Below, one piece after another: positions 33,061-42,476 of a stretch of DNA of 45,014 bases (position 1 is the stretch's first letter; the number at the start of each line of letters is the position of its first letter). Made by a program: the position numbers and the translations under genes. The stretch comes from Planctomycetota bacterium. Lineage in GTDB: Bacteria > Planctomycetota > Phycisphaerae > WQYP01. The notes beneath the pieces were generated by a model. That model was not told the DNA's origin and did no database searches. It was given only the letters and a program-made list of their open reading frames with translations. The DNA is taken from assembly GCA_021805985.1 (NCBI GenBank), contig JAJZDN010000030.1, forward strand, positions 1-45,014. The letters run 5' to 3'.

Positions 33061-33852
33061 ATGAAAAACCAAAATGTAAAAACCGATCAACCACTCATTG
33101 GCCACCGACATAACCGTTGGCGTAAGGCGGCAATTGCCGCAGCGCTGGGGGCATCTCTGATGGTTGCGGCCCCAGCGTTAGCGCTATTTGGCGGGATCAT
33201 TTTTGATCCCAGCAACTTTGTTGAGCACATTCTGGCTGTGGCCGCATCGGTGCAGCAACTGGTCGGCATGGAGAGTCAATTGCAAGCCCAGGAAAAAATG
33301 CTCGCCAATCTGGGCAGTAATCCATGGCCAAATATGGCCCAATCCATGCAGGATACATCCATCATTCTGCAAGCCGGGGGGCGTTTTGCCGGTGGCAATC
33401 CCGATACCCAGATGGCGAGTAATGAACCCCTGTCGTTTGGCAACGGAACCACAAACCCGAATAGCACGGCAATGGCAGAGTTACGTACCCAATGGAATCA
33501 GAACAATCGGGTCGCGGTTATTCAGAACCGGCTTTTGGAAAACCAGATTGTTGCCAATATGCCATCCGATTCACAGCAGATTGGTGGCATCGTTGCCGCC
33601 TCCAACAGCGCCCCAGGGATGACGGCGGCCATTGAGGCCCACAATCAGTTGCTGGCGAATTTAAGCGTACAGGTAGGCCGGATCATCGCCCTGAAAGTGG
33701 CCAAGAATCGACTGCTCGCACAACTTTCCGCACAGCATCAGTCACGCCAGGCGTATCACGCCGCGGTGCGGCAATGGGTGATGCACGATTGGAATAATCC
33801 AACCCAGAGCCAGCCGATTGCGAATCCGTTTACGGATATGTATGGGAATTGA
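33061..33852 (+). CDS. trbJ: TrbJ-like (VirB5-type) protein, first copy
   Basis: A 263-residue periplasmic protein of TrbJ/VirB5 type, a minor pilus-associated component. Seen: an N-terminal basic region and signal helix (about 26-42, ending PALALF), then GIIFDPSNFVEHI, a helical region VQQLVGMESQLQAQEKML, and the block VAASNSAPGMTAAIEAHNQLLA near 180. The second ATG (33061) is preferred since AAAGGA is nine bases upstream. The next gene is a clear paralogue with the same order of blocks, so this locus has tandem trbJ genes. Confidence 0.82.
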   Translation: MKNQNVKTDQPLIGHRHNRWRKAAIAAALGASLMVAAPALALFGGIIFDPSNFVEHILAVAASVQQLVGMESQLQAQEKMLANLGSNPWPNMAQSMQDTSIILQAGGRFAGGNPDTQMASNEPLSFGNGTTNPNSTAMAELRTQWNQNNRVAVIQNRLLENQIVANMPSDSQQIGGIVAASNSAPGMTAAIEAHNQLLANLSVQVGRIIALKVAKNRLLAQLSAQHQSRQAYHAAVRQWVMHDWNNPTQSQPIANPFTDMYGN

Positions 33853-33928
33853 TGTTGGATGAATCAAACGGCATAAACGCATCGCCATAACGAAATCAAC
33901 CAAAAACCAAGATTCAGGAGACTATATA

Positions 33929-34717
33929 ATGCACTCAGAACAACCGACAACCAAACCTGGAAAACCGAGTATGAGAAAACGGATTCCGGGTAAACGCGCC
34001 CTGGCTCGACCGCTTTGGAATGCGGCCATCGCGGTAAGCGCATTGATCACGTTGACCGTGCCCACGACCTCATGGGGATTTGGGATTGTCTTTGATCCAG
34101 CGATTTATGCCAAAAATATCCAGCAGGTTCAGCAGGATATTCAGATGCTTCAGATCATGCAGCAGCAACTTCAACAAGAAGAAATGATGCTGGCGAGCCT
34201 CAATATCAACTTGTTTCCGCAATTGAGTTATTCCATGAATCAGTTGCAGGCCATCATCGAGCAACCGGCCTATCTGGCCGCCAATGTTCAGGCGGTCATC
34301 AGTGCCGACTATCCACTGGAATATGCCAGTTTGTCCAACACGCAGGTAATGGCGCTCCAGCAGCAATGGCAGCAGAGTCAGAGATCGGCTCTGGTGGAGA
34401 ATCGGCAGATACAAAACCAGATCGTGGCCCAGATGCCCGCGACTTCCAGTCAGGTGGGCCAGTTGGTCGCGGCCTCCAATTCCGCTCCCGGTGCCACGAG
34501 TGCCCTGCAAGCGGGCAATCAGATTGTCGCGACGCTGGCCGGCCAGCTTCAGCAGTTGGAGGCTCTGGAAGCCAGTAACCAGAGAACCTCTGTGCAAAAG
34601 CAGGCCATCTACCAATCACAGAGGGCTTATGCCGATCAACAGCGGGCTGCGGTGATGCGTGACTGGAATACCCCGGCGACAACGCAACCGATCCCGATGC
34701 CGTTTGGCCAACAATAA
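33929..34717 (+). CDS. trbJ: TrbJ-like (VirB5-type) protein, second copy
   Basis: A 262-residue paralogue of the preceding protein: basic start, signal helix (about 30-48), GIVFDPAIYAKNIQQVQQDI, a Gln-rich helical stretch, LVAASNSAPGATSALQAGNQ near 180 and a C-terminal RDWNTPATTQPIPMPF matching HDWNNPTQSQPIANPF of the first copy. AGGAG lies nine bases before the ATG. It is 76 bp downstream of the first copy. It is the better match to canonical TrbJ by its coiled region; which copy serves the pilus is not clear. Confidence 0.82.
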   Translation: MHSEQPTTKPGKPSMRKRIPGKRALARPLWNAAIAVSALITLTVPTTSWGFGIVFDPAIYAKNIQQVQQDIQMLQIMQQQLQQEEMMLASLNINLFPQLSYSMNQLQAIIEQPAYLAANVQAVISADYPLEYASLSNTQVMALQQQWQQSQRSALVENRQIQNQIVAQMPATSSQVGQLVAASNSAPGATSALQAGNQIVATLAGQLQQLEALEASNQRTSVQKQAIYQSQRAYADQQRAAVMRDWNTPATTQPIPMPFGQQ

Positions 34718-34769
34718 AAAGATGTCCAGGTAAAGCGTTCAACGTCAAGCCGTTACATAAAGGTATCCC

Positions 34770-35945
34770 ATGCAAACCATCAATCTGATTCTGAACCAAT
34801 ATCTGCAAACCATCAACAGCGCCTTTGGCCTGATCCAGGGCCATGTGGTCTGGCTGCTGAATTTTCTAATTATTATGAATATCGTTTTGTCGGCGATGCT
34901 CTGGGCCTTATCGGAAGACCAGGTCATGGTCAAATTAGCGCGCAAGATCGTCTACATTGGATTCTTTGTATGGCTGGTTCAGAATTGGCAGAGCCTTTGT
35001 GATACCATCGCCCAATCATTTATGTACCTGGGCTTTGAAGCTGGGGGAATAGGTTTTCCCCAAGTGTATCTGCTGAACCCCGGCAATATCGCCTATCGGG
35101 GCTTTACCGCCAGTTCTCCGATCATGACGGAAATTGGCAATCTCTGCGGGCCAATTGGCTTTTTTAAGAATTTCCCGCAGATTGCGCTGCTGACCTTGGC
35201 CGTACTGGCCATTCTGGCCGCGTTCTTTATTGTCGCCATACAGGCTGTTGTGACGATCCTATCATTTAAACTCGGCTCATTGGCGGCCTTTGTACTGATT
35301 CCCTTTGGGGTACTTTCCAAGACCGCATTTATTGCCGAACGTCCATTGGGCTGGGTCGTGTCATCCGGTGTAAGACTCATGGTATTAACCCTGGTGGCCG
35401 GAATCGGTGATCTGGCCTTTGGCCACCTGCAACTCAATCCCGATTCTATTACGATCCGTTCGGCTCTGGACATTGCACTGGGAGCCATTGTGCTGATGGT
35501 GTTGGCGATTACCGCGACACGATTGGCTGGTGATCTGGTCTCCGGCGGACCAAGCCTCGGTGCAGCAAGCATGGTCGGAGCAGCCGGCGGAGCCGGTGCG
35601 GTGGCCTTTGGTTCCGGTCAGGCGGTTTATGGCGGCGGAACCTTTTTAGCCGGCTCTGTGGTTGGGGCGTCCCTGGCATCGGTACGCGCCGCTTCCACGA
35701 TCACCTCCACTGGAAACGCTGCCGTCGCGGCCAGCGGAAGTGGTGCTTTACCAACGGGAGCCGCCAGGGCCGGAACGTCCTCGCAGACAACGCCATCACG
35801 CTCTCCATCTGGTGCATCACCAACATCTTCCGGTTCCGATCATCTTCGGTCTGGCAGTCAGAAGATCAGTAATGGGATCGGTAAGATCGGCGGATCAGGG
35901 GGTGGAGGCTTGAGTGCGGGGCGCAGCGGAATATCAGAAGAATAG
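34770..35945 (+). CDS. trbL: Conjugal transfer protein TrbL (VirB6-like)
   Basis: A 391-residue polytopic inner-membrane protein of the VirB6/TrbL family that forms part of the translocation pore. Seen: an N-terminal segment (about 25-48), several further hydrophobic helices between about 50 and 265 (for example IALLTLAVLAILAAFFIVAI and SALDIALGAIVLMVLAIT), the conserved FKLGSLAAFVLIPFGVLSKT, and a long Gly/Ser/Ala-rich C-terminal tail after 270 that is typical of TrbL. AGG stands eight bases before the ATG. Confidence 0.88.
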   Translation: MQTINLILNQYLQTINSAFGLIQGHVVWLLNFLIIMNIVLSAMLWALSEDQVMVKLARKIVYIGFFVWLVQNWQSLCDTIAQSFMYLGFEAGGIGFPQVYLLNPGNIAYRGFTASSPIMTEIGNLCGPIGFFKNFPQIALLTLAVLAILAAFFIVAIQAVVTILSFKLGSLAAFVLIPFGVLSKTAFIAERPLGWVVSSGVRLMVLTLVAGIGDLAFGHLQLNPDSITIRSALDIALGAIVLMVLAITATRLAGDLVSGGPSLGAASMVGAAGGAGAVAFGSGQAVYGGGTFLAGSVVGASLASVRAASTITSTGNAAVAASGSGALPTGAARAGTSSQTTPSRSPSGASPTSSGSDHLRSGSQKISNGIGKIGGSGGGGLSAGRSGISEE

Positions 35946-36039
35946 CGATACGGCCGCGATTTGAAATGTAAAAAAACAGTGGATCAGTTTTTAGAATACG
36001 TTTTATAGATCAGCTTGAATGTATCAATGGAGTTTAAAA

Positions 36040-36741
36040 ATGGGATTTTCATTACACACCACCAGTTATGGCCAGAACAACAAGACCGATTACCAGACAC
36101 CGTACAGTCAGGCCGCCAAAGCTTGGGATCAGCGGATCGGAACCGCTCGCCAGCAGGCGGCCCACTGGCGGCTGGCGGCTCTGGGATGTCTGGGCTTGGC
36201 GATTCTTTCCACAAGTGCCCTTGTCTACATGAGCCTGACACGCCAGGTGGCCGCTTACGTTGTGCCGGTAAACCGGGTGGGAATGCCGGGCCGCATTGAA
36301 CTGGCCAATGGACTTTATAAACCCGATACCGCCCAGATCGGCTACTTTGTCGGTCAGGTGGTGAGCTTGGTCCGTTCCCGTCCACTGGACCCGGTGGTAC
36401 TGCGGAATCAATGGTTGCAAGCCTACCACTTTTTGGCCGGCGACGCGGTGCGGGCCATGAATCAGTATGCGGCTTCACAAAGCCATGTAAATACCGATGC
36501 CCGAACCGTTCACCTTGTCAGCATTCTCCAACGCAGTAAGACCACGTATCAGGTGCGCTGGATTGAAGCCACATTCCGACATGGCATTGAAAAGCGTTCG
36601 GTGCGTTACACCGGTCTCTTTGAGATCAAATTGATCCCGCCGCATAACGCTCATGCGGTATTTAACAATCCGTTGGGCGTTTATATCACCAATTTTACCT
36701 GGAGCCGGGACTTTGATTCTCCGGTGCAAACGGTGCGATAG
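36040..36741 (+). CDS. trbF: Conjugal transfer protein TrbF (VirB8-like)
   Basis: A 233-residue inner-membrane anchored assembly factor of VirB8/TrbF type. The second in-frame ATG (36040) is preferred since GGAG is seven bases upstream. Seen: a cytoplasmic start with NPY-like TDYQTPYSQAAKAWDQRIG, one membrane segment (about 47-67), then the periplasmic NTF2-like domain, ending NPLGVYITNFTWSRDF, which is characteristic of the family. Confidence 0.88.
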   Translation: MGFSLHTTSYGQNNKTDYQTPYSQAAKAWDQRIGTARQQAAHWRLAALGCLGLAILSTSALVYMSLTRQVAAYVVPVNRVGMPGRIELANGLYKPDTAQIGYFVGQVVSLVRSRPLDPVVLRNQWLQAYHFLAGDAVRAMNQYAASQSHVNTDARTVHLVSILQRSKTTYQVRWIEATFRHGIEKRSVRYTGLFEIKLIPPHNAHAVFNNPLGVYITNFTWSRDFDSPVQTVR

Positions 36742-36815
36742 CCAGAAAGAGAGATGTAACCCGACATTGAAGATTGAAATTCAGATAACTGCTTTTTTAA
36801 GGAAAGGATTTTTAC

Positions 36816-37835
36816 ATGAACTGGAACTCCAAAACAAAAGGCTTCAAGAGTTTTGCAGGCTGGGGCCTGATGGCGGCACTGGGCCTCTTGGCCGGATGCA
36901 CTGCGCAAAAGCCGGATATTGTCGTCGGCCCGGATACACGTCTGGTGCCCGCCCATCTGGCCCCCAATCCGGCGCCGCCCAAAGTCGTCGAGGTCAAGGT
37001 GCCGGTGCTTGAGCCGCAACTGCGGCCATTGCCGGTAACGATGGTCCGTAAAATCCGATCCGGACATTCTGGCAATGTTTTACAGAGTATTGCCAATGCG
37101 GTGGCCAGGGCCACACGGGAGCCGACACCCAAAGGATTTATTGATGCGGTGCAATACTACAACTATGCCCCGGGCGTGGTGTATACCGCCATCACCAGTC
37201 CGGGCTTTGTCACAACGATTGCCCTTGCTCCAGGCGAAAAATTGGAAAGCTGCGCCGCCGGGGATACGACCCGCTGGATTGTGCAGGAAGTACATGCCGG
37301 TTCCGGGCCGCAGCGTCAGGCACTGGTGCTGGTCAAACCCCGTTTACCGGATTTGAGCACCAACATGGTCATTACCACCAGCCAGAGAATTTATCAGATT
37401 GATCTACAGAGCGTAGCGGTGGGGGTTTATCAGACCATGATCGCATGGCATTATCCGTTTGGTGATCTGATCATGATTCGCCACACGATGCAACGTGAAA
37501 GCAGTCGTCAGGCGGCCATTCTGGGCCGGCATCTGAATTTATCCAAGATGAATTTCAATTATCTGATTCTCAAGCAGAAGGGCAAAACGCCGCCATGGAC
37601 ACCGCTAAGGGCTTTTGACGATGGAGAAAAGACCTTCATTGAGTTCCCGCCGGAACTCGGCGTTACCGCAGCCCCGCCTCTGTTTGTGTTGGGCCGAAAT
37701 GGGCGTTCCCAGATCGTCAACTACCGAATTGCAGGCAATTACTACATCGTGGATCAACTGTTCAATGAGGCGGAACTGCGTCTGGGCGAAAGTCCACAGA
37801 CCATTGTGCGAATTGTGCGGGCCAAGCCCAAATAA
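36816..37835 (+). CDS. trbG: Conjugal transfer protein TrbG (VirB9-like), lipoprotein
   Basis: A 339-residue periplasmic/outer-membrane core protein of VirB9/TrbG type. Seen: a signal peptide with the lipobox LLAGC (Cys at about residue 28), suggesting lipid anchoring, which may replace the separate lipoprotein TrbH of RP4, a gene not seen here. The VirB9 domain follows, with YNYAPGVVYTAITSPGFVTTIALAPGEKLES near 112-142 and the C-terminal NYRIAGNYYIVDQLFNEAELRLG near 300. AAGGAAAGGA precedes the ATG. Confidence 0.88.
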   Translation: MNWNSKTKGFKSFAGWGLMAALGLLAGCTAQKPDIVVGPDTRLVPAHLAPNPAPPKVVEVKVPVLEPQLRPLPVTMVRKIRSGHSGNVLQSIANAVARATREPTPKGFIDAVQYYNYAPGVVYTAITSPGFVTTIALAPGEKLESCAAGDTTRWIVQEVHAGSGPQRQALVLVKPRLPDLSTNMVITTSQRIYQIDLQSVAVGVYQTMIAWHYPFGDLIMIRHTMQRESSRQAAILGRHLNLSKMNFNYLILKQKGKTPPWTPLRAFDDGEKTFIEFPPELGVTAAPPLFVLGRNGRSQIVNYRIAGNYYIVDQLFNEAELRLGESPQTIVRIVRAKPK

Positions 37836-37922
37836 CTTCGGTGAAATGCAATCCCAGAAATGCAATCCCGGATTAGAAAGAATGTTTTCAACATCACGAC
37901 CAATGTAATGAGAGGAAAAGCG

Positions 37923-39449
37923 ATGGATGAAAGTATGAATAACATCACAAACGAAATCATTGAACCGCGCACCGGCGCGGACGATGCGCGGCCGGAATCT
38001 GGCCACGGCGACACGGATGCGGGAGTTTCAACAAACCACTTGGACTCCCCATCCGCCGCAGAGGCATCGCCGGCGGCTTCCGGAACCAATTTGCCAACCG
38101 AATCGTCGGTGCGCACTCAAGGACAATTCAATGATCCCGCAAATGGTTCCACTGGAAATTCTCCAGATCAGACGCCGTATCAGGTGTCGGATGAAAAATT
38201 CGATGGCCAGACAGTGGTGCGTATGCACACGCCGCAACCAAGGGTAACGCGGTTAAAACCCAGGGCGGTCATGCTGATACTGCTGGCCACCGCAGGCGCG
38301 GTGGGCACCGCGCTGGTCATTGGTCTGGGCGGTACGCCATCGGTTCCACAGGTACAAAGGCGGCCATCTTCCAATAGTGCTGTACAGCCGTCCAGCGAGA
38401 TGGCCGACAACAACGCTCTTGTGAGAACGTTACCGCAGACGTACACCTGGCCACAAGCGGATAACCATGCCGCTGCTACGGTTTCAGGCCATTCTGCAAC
38501 ACCAGCCAGGAACTCATCCCGGTCTTCCGTGTCCCAATCCAAATCGACCACCGCACCTGATCGGCAGCGGATGCGTCAATTAAAATCCTTGCAACGCCAG
38601 TGGCGTAAGGCGATGAATGCCCCGGTGGTTTTTGCCGGTATGGCTGACAATGCGTATAACACTGGCGGCACGGGAACGCCGCCGATGGCGAATTCATCCT
38701 CGCTGGGGGCAAGTAATGGTCTGATCGCTGCTGACGGTGTTATTCCACCGGGTATGCCAACACCCGATGGCAATTCAAGCCATGGCGACCAAGGCACGGC
38801 AATTCAACAGGAGCACCGGGCCTTTATGAAATCATCCGCTTCGGTTCAATCCTATCTGGCCCAACCGTTGACGCCGCCGGCATCCCCCTATGAAATTCAG
38901 GCCGGCACCGTGATCCCCGGCGCTCTCGTGACAGGTATCAACAGTGACTTGCCGGGCCAGATCATCGGCACGGTGACGCAAAACGTCTTTGATTCCGTTA
39001 CTGGCAAATATCTGCTCATACCACAGGGATCGCGGTTATTAGGCCGCTACAGCAGTGTGGTGGGCAATGGTGAAAACCGAGTATTGGTGGCTTGGCAGAG
39101 GTTGATACTGCCCAATGGCGATTCGATTGTGCTTGATGCCATGCCGGGTACAAACCAGGAAGGTCAATCGGGCCTGCATGATCAGGTAAATTACCACTTT
39201 GCCAAACTCGCCCAGGCCGCAGCCTTAAGTACCGCCATCGCTTACGGTGGCAATCTGGCCATTAATCCCAACAGCACCTCCACCAATCAGGATGTGGTGG
39301 GCAATACGATTGCCCAGGAAGGTTCCCAGATCGGGCAGAAGATTATTGACCGGCAACTCAACGTGCAGCCGACTATCACGATTCGGCCCGGCTGGCCGTT
39401 TCGTGTCCTGGTGAACCAGGACATGCGCTTAAAGCCGTACCGACCTTGA
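37923..39449 (+). CDS. trbI: Conjugal transfer protein TrbI (VirB10-like)
   Basis: A 508-residue channel protein that spans both membranes. The ATG at 37923 is chosen since GAGAGG lies seven bases upstream; an earlier in-frame ATG has no such site. Seen: a cytoplasmic Asp/Ser-rich start, one membrane segment (about 116-137), a Pro/Ser-rich periplasmic linker, and the VirB10/TrbI C-terminal domain (IQAGTVIPGALVTGINSDLPGQI near 320, KYLLIPQGSRLLGRYSS near 360, and RPGWPFRVLVNQDM at the end). It is the last intact trb gene; the following DUF2274-type gene is interrupted. Confidence 0.9.
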   Translation: MDESMNNITNEIIEPRTGADDARPESGHGDTDAGVSTNHLDSPSAAEASPAASGTNLPTESSVRTQGQFNDPANGSTGNSPDQTPYQVSDEKFDGQTVVRMHTPQPRVTRLKPRAVMLILLATAGAVGTALVIGLGGTPSVPQVQRRPSSNSAVQPSSEMADNNALVRTLPQTYTWPQADNHAAATVSGHSATPARNSSRSSVSQSKSTTAPDRQRMRQLKSLQRQWRKAMNAPVVFAGMADNAYNTGGTGTPPMANSSSLGASNGLIAADGVIPPGMPTPDGNSSHGDQGTAIQQEHRAFMKSSASVQSYLAQPLTPPASPYEIQAGTVIPGALVTGINSDLPGQIIGTVTQNVFDSVTGKYLLIPQGSRLLGRYSSVVGNGENRVLVAWQRLILPNGDSIVLDAMPGTNQEGQSGLHDQVNYHFAKLAQAAALSTAIAYGGNLAINPNSTSTNQDVVGNTIAQEGSQIGQKIIDRQLNVQPTITIRPGWPFRVLVNQDMRLKPYRP

Positions 39450-39535
39450 GGCCCTTAATGAACGTTAAAGCATTCGTCGGAAAAACCGAAACTTCGGACA
39501 AGACAGACTATTATGAACGAAAAGGAGAACACCCC

Positions 39536-39592
39536 GTGACTGAAATCTCATTGCCGGCATTTCACCATACGGCGACGACATATGTAGCGTAG
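39536..39592 (+). pseudogene. 5' remnant of a DUF2274-type gene split by the RIT element
   Basis: A GTG start with GGAG eight bases upstream opens TEISLPAFHHTATT, matching the start of the DUF2274-like proteins at 39727 and 43841 (both contain PAFH or APFHVTT). The frame then enters the terminal repeat of the RIT element and stops after a few codons. Joining it to the right-hand remnant at 43997 restores the family spacing (24 residues from Phe-His to Leu-Tyr) to within one codon. DUF2274-like genes normally follow trbI. Confidence 0.7.
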
Positions 39593-39608
39593 ACGGTTAT
39601 GTGGTGTG
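39578..39608 (+). repeat. Left terminal inverted repeat of the RIT element
   Basis: Begins ACATATGTAGCGTAGA and ends GGTTATGTGGTGTG with one variable base between (C here, T in the right copy). It matches the reverse complement of 43938-43968 at 30 of 31 positions and contains one TTATGTGG motif. Confidence 0.9.
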
Positions 39609-39726
39609 TGGCAAACGTATTACATGCTGGCCGCAATATGATGCACCAGTTATACAACATAATTTCACATGAGATCGGCCTACTTGGCGGAGCCAGTCAA
39701 TTGTTTATTTTCAACGGAGGCTACCA

Positions 39727-40041
39727 ATGATTGCGTTGCCAGCTTTCCACGTAACCACCCTGCGTGTGGTCCAAACGCGATTGCCACACGGACTTGCAGA
39801 AGACCTCACCTTGTACCGCATGTTCTACAAGCAAACGTACGGTGCCGAAGTATCGGAGGCTGATTTAATGCGCGAGATTCTGCGTGCGTTTATCGAAGGT
39901 GATGAAACTTTTCGGCAATTCAAGCGTGTAGCAAGAGGCTGCAACCGCTCCAAGCGGTTACGTCAAGCGAACCTTATGCCAAACGCTTCCTCGAAGGATA
40001 GCGCCGTTCATGATGTTGCTGCACCTCCCGGCGCTCCATAA
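39727..40041 (+). CDS. DUF2274-like protein inside the RIT element, left copy
   Basis: A 104-residue protein of the same family as the interrupted host gene: PAFHVTT at the start, LAEDLTLYRMFYKQTYGAEV in the middle, then DLMREILRAFIEGDETFRQFK. GGAGG lies six bases upstream of the ATG. It stands about 120 bp inside the left terminal repeat and just before ritA, in the same direction. The family has no known function; many members follow trbI in conjugative elements. Its regular presence at the ends of this element, together with the right copy, suggests either an accessory RIT gene (perhaps a small DNA-binding protein) or a captured target gene. Confidence 0.65.
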   Translation: MIALPAFHVTTLRVVQTRLPHGLAEDLTLYRMFYKQTYGAEVSEADLMREILRAFIEGDETFRQFKRVARGCNRSKRLRQANLMPNASSKDSAVHDVAAPPGAP

Positions 40042-40073
40042 AGAGTGGAAGGTGGCAGTTGTGGAGGTTGGCG

Positions 40074-41468
40074 GTGTTTGAATACGAGCAGTACGTTCAG
40101 AGTCCACGGGGGGCGGTTCTTCATCGCCAGGGACCCTATGCAGCCGAGCGGGATCGCTATCTCACACACCTTGCTGCCGAGGGGCGGGCTGTCAGTACGA
40201 TGCGGCTAATTATGGGGCAGTTGCGATTCGCGGCGAAGCATCTTGACCTTGCTGATGGCCACTTGCTGAATCAGCGCCAAGTCGCGCGGCAACTTCGCAA
40301 GCCGTGGCTGCCCCGGCCGCTCGCCCACCCACACACCCTTGGCAACCGTGAACGTGGATGGCGGTTGTTCATGACTCATGTGACTGATTGGCTGCGGTTC
40401 ATCGGACGATTCCGGGAGCCGTCGGTGACACCACCGGCCTTCGAGCGCTATATACGTGAGTACACGACGTTCCACCGTCAGGAAAAAGGCTTCACGAACG
40501 CAACACTGGTAGGCCAATGCCAGACTATTCATGCGTTCTTTCAGCACCTTACCGCGTCGCATCGCTCCCTGTCGGCGGTAACCGAAGCAGATACCGCATC
40601 CTTCCTTGCTGCGGGAAAAGCTCGTGGCTGGAGAGTCGTGTCTCAACGCGATGCGGCGCAAAACCTGCGCAGCTTCCTCCGATTTGCCGCCCAGCGCAAT
40701 TGGTGTCCGTCGCATCTTTCGGAAGCGATTCACCTTCCGCGAGTCTATCGACATGCAACACTGCCTTTGGGACCGCGTTGGAATCAAGTCCGTCAGTTGA
40801 TCGCCTCTACCCGCGGTTCCAGCCCCAAGAGCATACGTGATCGGGCGATGATCCTGTTGCTGGCAGTGTATGGATTCCGTGTCGGAGAAGTCGCAGCGCT
40901 ACGTTTGGAGGACATAGACTGGCAGACGAATGTTATTCGGCTTCGGCGTTCCAAGTGTCACCGGCCCGGTATATATCCACTGACAGAGCCGGTCGGTCAG
41001 GCGATTCTGCGATATCTTCAGCGGGTTCGGCCGACGACGTGCCCACACCGTACTCTGTTTATCTCCAGGCTCCAGCCGTTTCGGCCGGTCAACTCCAATG
41101 CCATTACGGCCATCGTGCGTCAACGGCAGCAGCAGCTTGGGCAGAAACTCACACGCTACGGTGCCCATGGGCTTCGTCATGCCTGTGCGACGCATCTTCT
41201 GGCTGAGGGATTTACGTTCAAGCAGATCGGCGACCAACTTGGTCACACGAGCTCGGCGGCGACCGGCATCTATGCCAAAGTGGATTTGGCCGGATTACGG
41301 GAAGTGGCGGCGATCGATATCAAGGAGTTGGTACGACACGACCGTGCATGTGCGGATCGGGAGGCTGGGCTATGGCCGAGACGGAGCGTGGAGGCGCTGC
41401 GGGAAGTGGCCGATGTTACGCTTCGGCGATTGCTTCCATACGCCGCACCGTTTGGGACACGAAGATGA
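40074..41468 (+). CDS. ritA: Tyrosine recombinase RitA
   Basis: A 464-residue tyrosine recombinase, first of the trio. The GTG at 40074 is favoured because GGAGG lies six bases upstream. Seen: an N-terminal core-binding region (YLTHLAAEGRAVSTMRLI), the first catalytic Arg in LAVYGFRVGEVAALRLEDIDW near 268, the His-x-x-Arg motif YGAHGLRHACATHLLAEG near 364, and LGHTSSAATGIYAKVDL near 391 with the nucleophilic Tyr. All catalytic residues appear intact. It is separated from ritB by 18 bp. Confidence 0.88.
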   Translation: MFEYEQYVQSPRGAVLHRQGPYAAERDRYLTHLAAEGRAVSTMRLIMGQLRFAAKHLDLADGHLLNQRQVARQLRKPWLPRPLAHPHTLGNRERGWRLFMTHVTDWLRFIGRFREPSVTPPAFERYIREYTTFHRQEKGFTNATLVGQCQTIHAFFQHLTASHRSLSAVTEADTASFLAAGKARGWRVVSQRDAAQNLRSFLRFAAQRNWCPSHLSEAIHLPRVYRHATLPLGPRWNQVRQLIASTRGSSPKSIRDRAMILLLAVYGFRVGEVAALRLEDIDWQTNVIRLRRSKCHRPGIYPLTEPVGQAILRYLQRVRPTTCPHRTLFISRLQPFRPVNSNAITAIVRQRQQQLGQKLTRYGAHGLRHACATHLLAEGFTFKQIGDQLGHTSSAATGIYAKVDLAGLREVAAIDIKELVRHDRACADREAGLWPRRSVEALREVADVTLRRLLPYAAPFGTRR

Positions 41469-41486
41469 CGCCATGAGGATCTGACC

Positions 41487-42476
41487 ATGAAGAAGCAAGC
41501 TGCGGTTCCTCGATTGCTCGAAGCAGTCAGGGAATACATACGCCATCGTCGAGATCAAGGCTTGGCCTTCCGCAAGGAAACGGACCGCTTGGGGTGGCTT
41601 CTCAGGACGTTAGGTGATGTGCCGCTGGATACGGTTACCGCCGAAGGGATTCAACGTTATTTACAAGGAAATGGCCCCGCGACCAAATACTGGCGATTCA
41701 AGCGTCGGACGATTGAGTCATTTTACCGCTTTTTGATTCGTCAAGGATATGTGACGCGTTCGCCGCTGGCGGATGTTGCACCACCGGTTCTGGCCCGCAT
41801 GGAGCCGTATATCTACACAGTAGAGGAGGTCAAGCGGCTGCTGACGGCGGTTGATTTATGCCACAAGGATGTGTGGGTAATTGAGCCGCAGACGCTGCGA
41901 ATGCTGATTTTGTTGTTGTATGGAACCGGCATGCGGATCGGCGAAGCGATCAAGATGAAGCTATCCGATGCCGACTTGGCGGCGGGGGTCTTGACCGTGC
42001 GCGCGACCAAATTCAACAAGACTCGGTTGGTGCCGCTGGGCAAGGATCTTCTGGGCGTATTGCGGCGGTACCGCGCCGACATGGCCAAGCGGTGGCCATG
42101 CGGCGATGGTGCACCGTTGTTGGTTGACCGTCGTGGGCTGCCTTTACCACGACAGACGTGTGAAAAATCCTTCCGCACTCTCTGTGAGCATGTTGGAGTT
42201 GTCCGGAAACCCGCCACGGCGTACGAACAACCGCGTCTCCATGACTTCCGGCACACCTTCGCTGTCAATCGTGTGGTAACCTGGTATCGGGAAGGGAAGA
42301 ACGTGCAACGGCTGCTGCCGCATCTCTCGACGTATTTGGGGCACTACGACGTGGGCGATACGCAACGTTATTTGAGCATGACCGCCGACCTGTTAGCCGA
42401 GGCCGGAGACCGATTCCGCCGGTATGCCGAAGTGGAAAAGAAAACGCGAGGTAAGGATGTTCAAAAGAAGAAATAG
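41487..42476 (+). CDS. ritB: Tyrosine recombinase RitB
   Basis: A 329-residue tyrosine recombinase, second of the trio. Seen: REYIRHRRDQGLAFRKETDR (SAM-like DNA-binding region), the first catalytic Arg in LYGTGMRIGEAIKMKLSD near 151, RLHDFRHTFAVNRVV near 250 (His-x-x-Arg), and YLGHYDVGDTQRYLSMT near 285 (His and Tyr). GAGG stands eight bases before the ATG. Its end overlaps the probable ritC start. Confidence 0.88.
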   Translation: MKKQAAVPRLLEAVREYIRHRRDQGLAFRKETDRLGWLLRTLGDVPLDTVTAEGIQRYLQGNGPATKYWRFKRRTIESFYRFLIRQGYVTRSPLADVAPPVLARMEPYIYTVEEVKRLLTAVDLCHKDVWVIEPQTLRMLILLLYGTGMRIGEAIKMKLSDADLAAGVLTVRATKFNKTRLVPLGKDLLGVLRRYRADMAKRWPCGDGAPLLVDRRGLPLPRQTCEKSFRTLCEHVGVVRKPATAYEQPRLHDFRHTFAVNRVVTWYREGKNVQRLLPHLSTYLGHYDVGDTQRYLSMTADLLAEAGDRFRRYAEVEKKTRGKDVQKKK

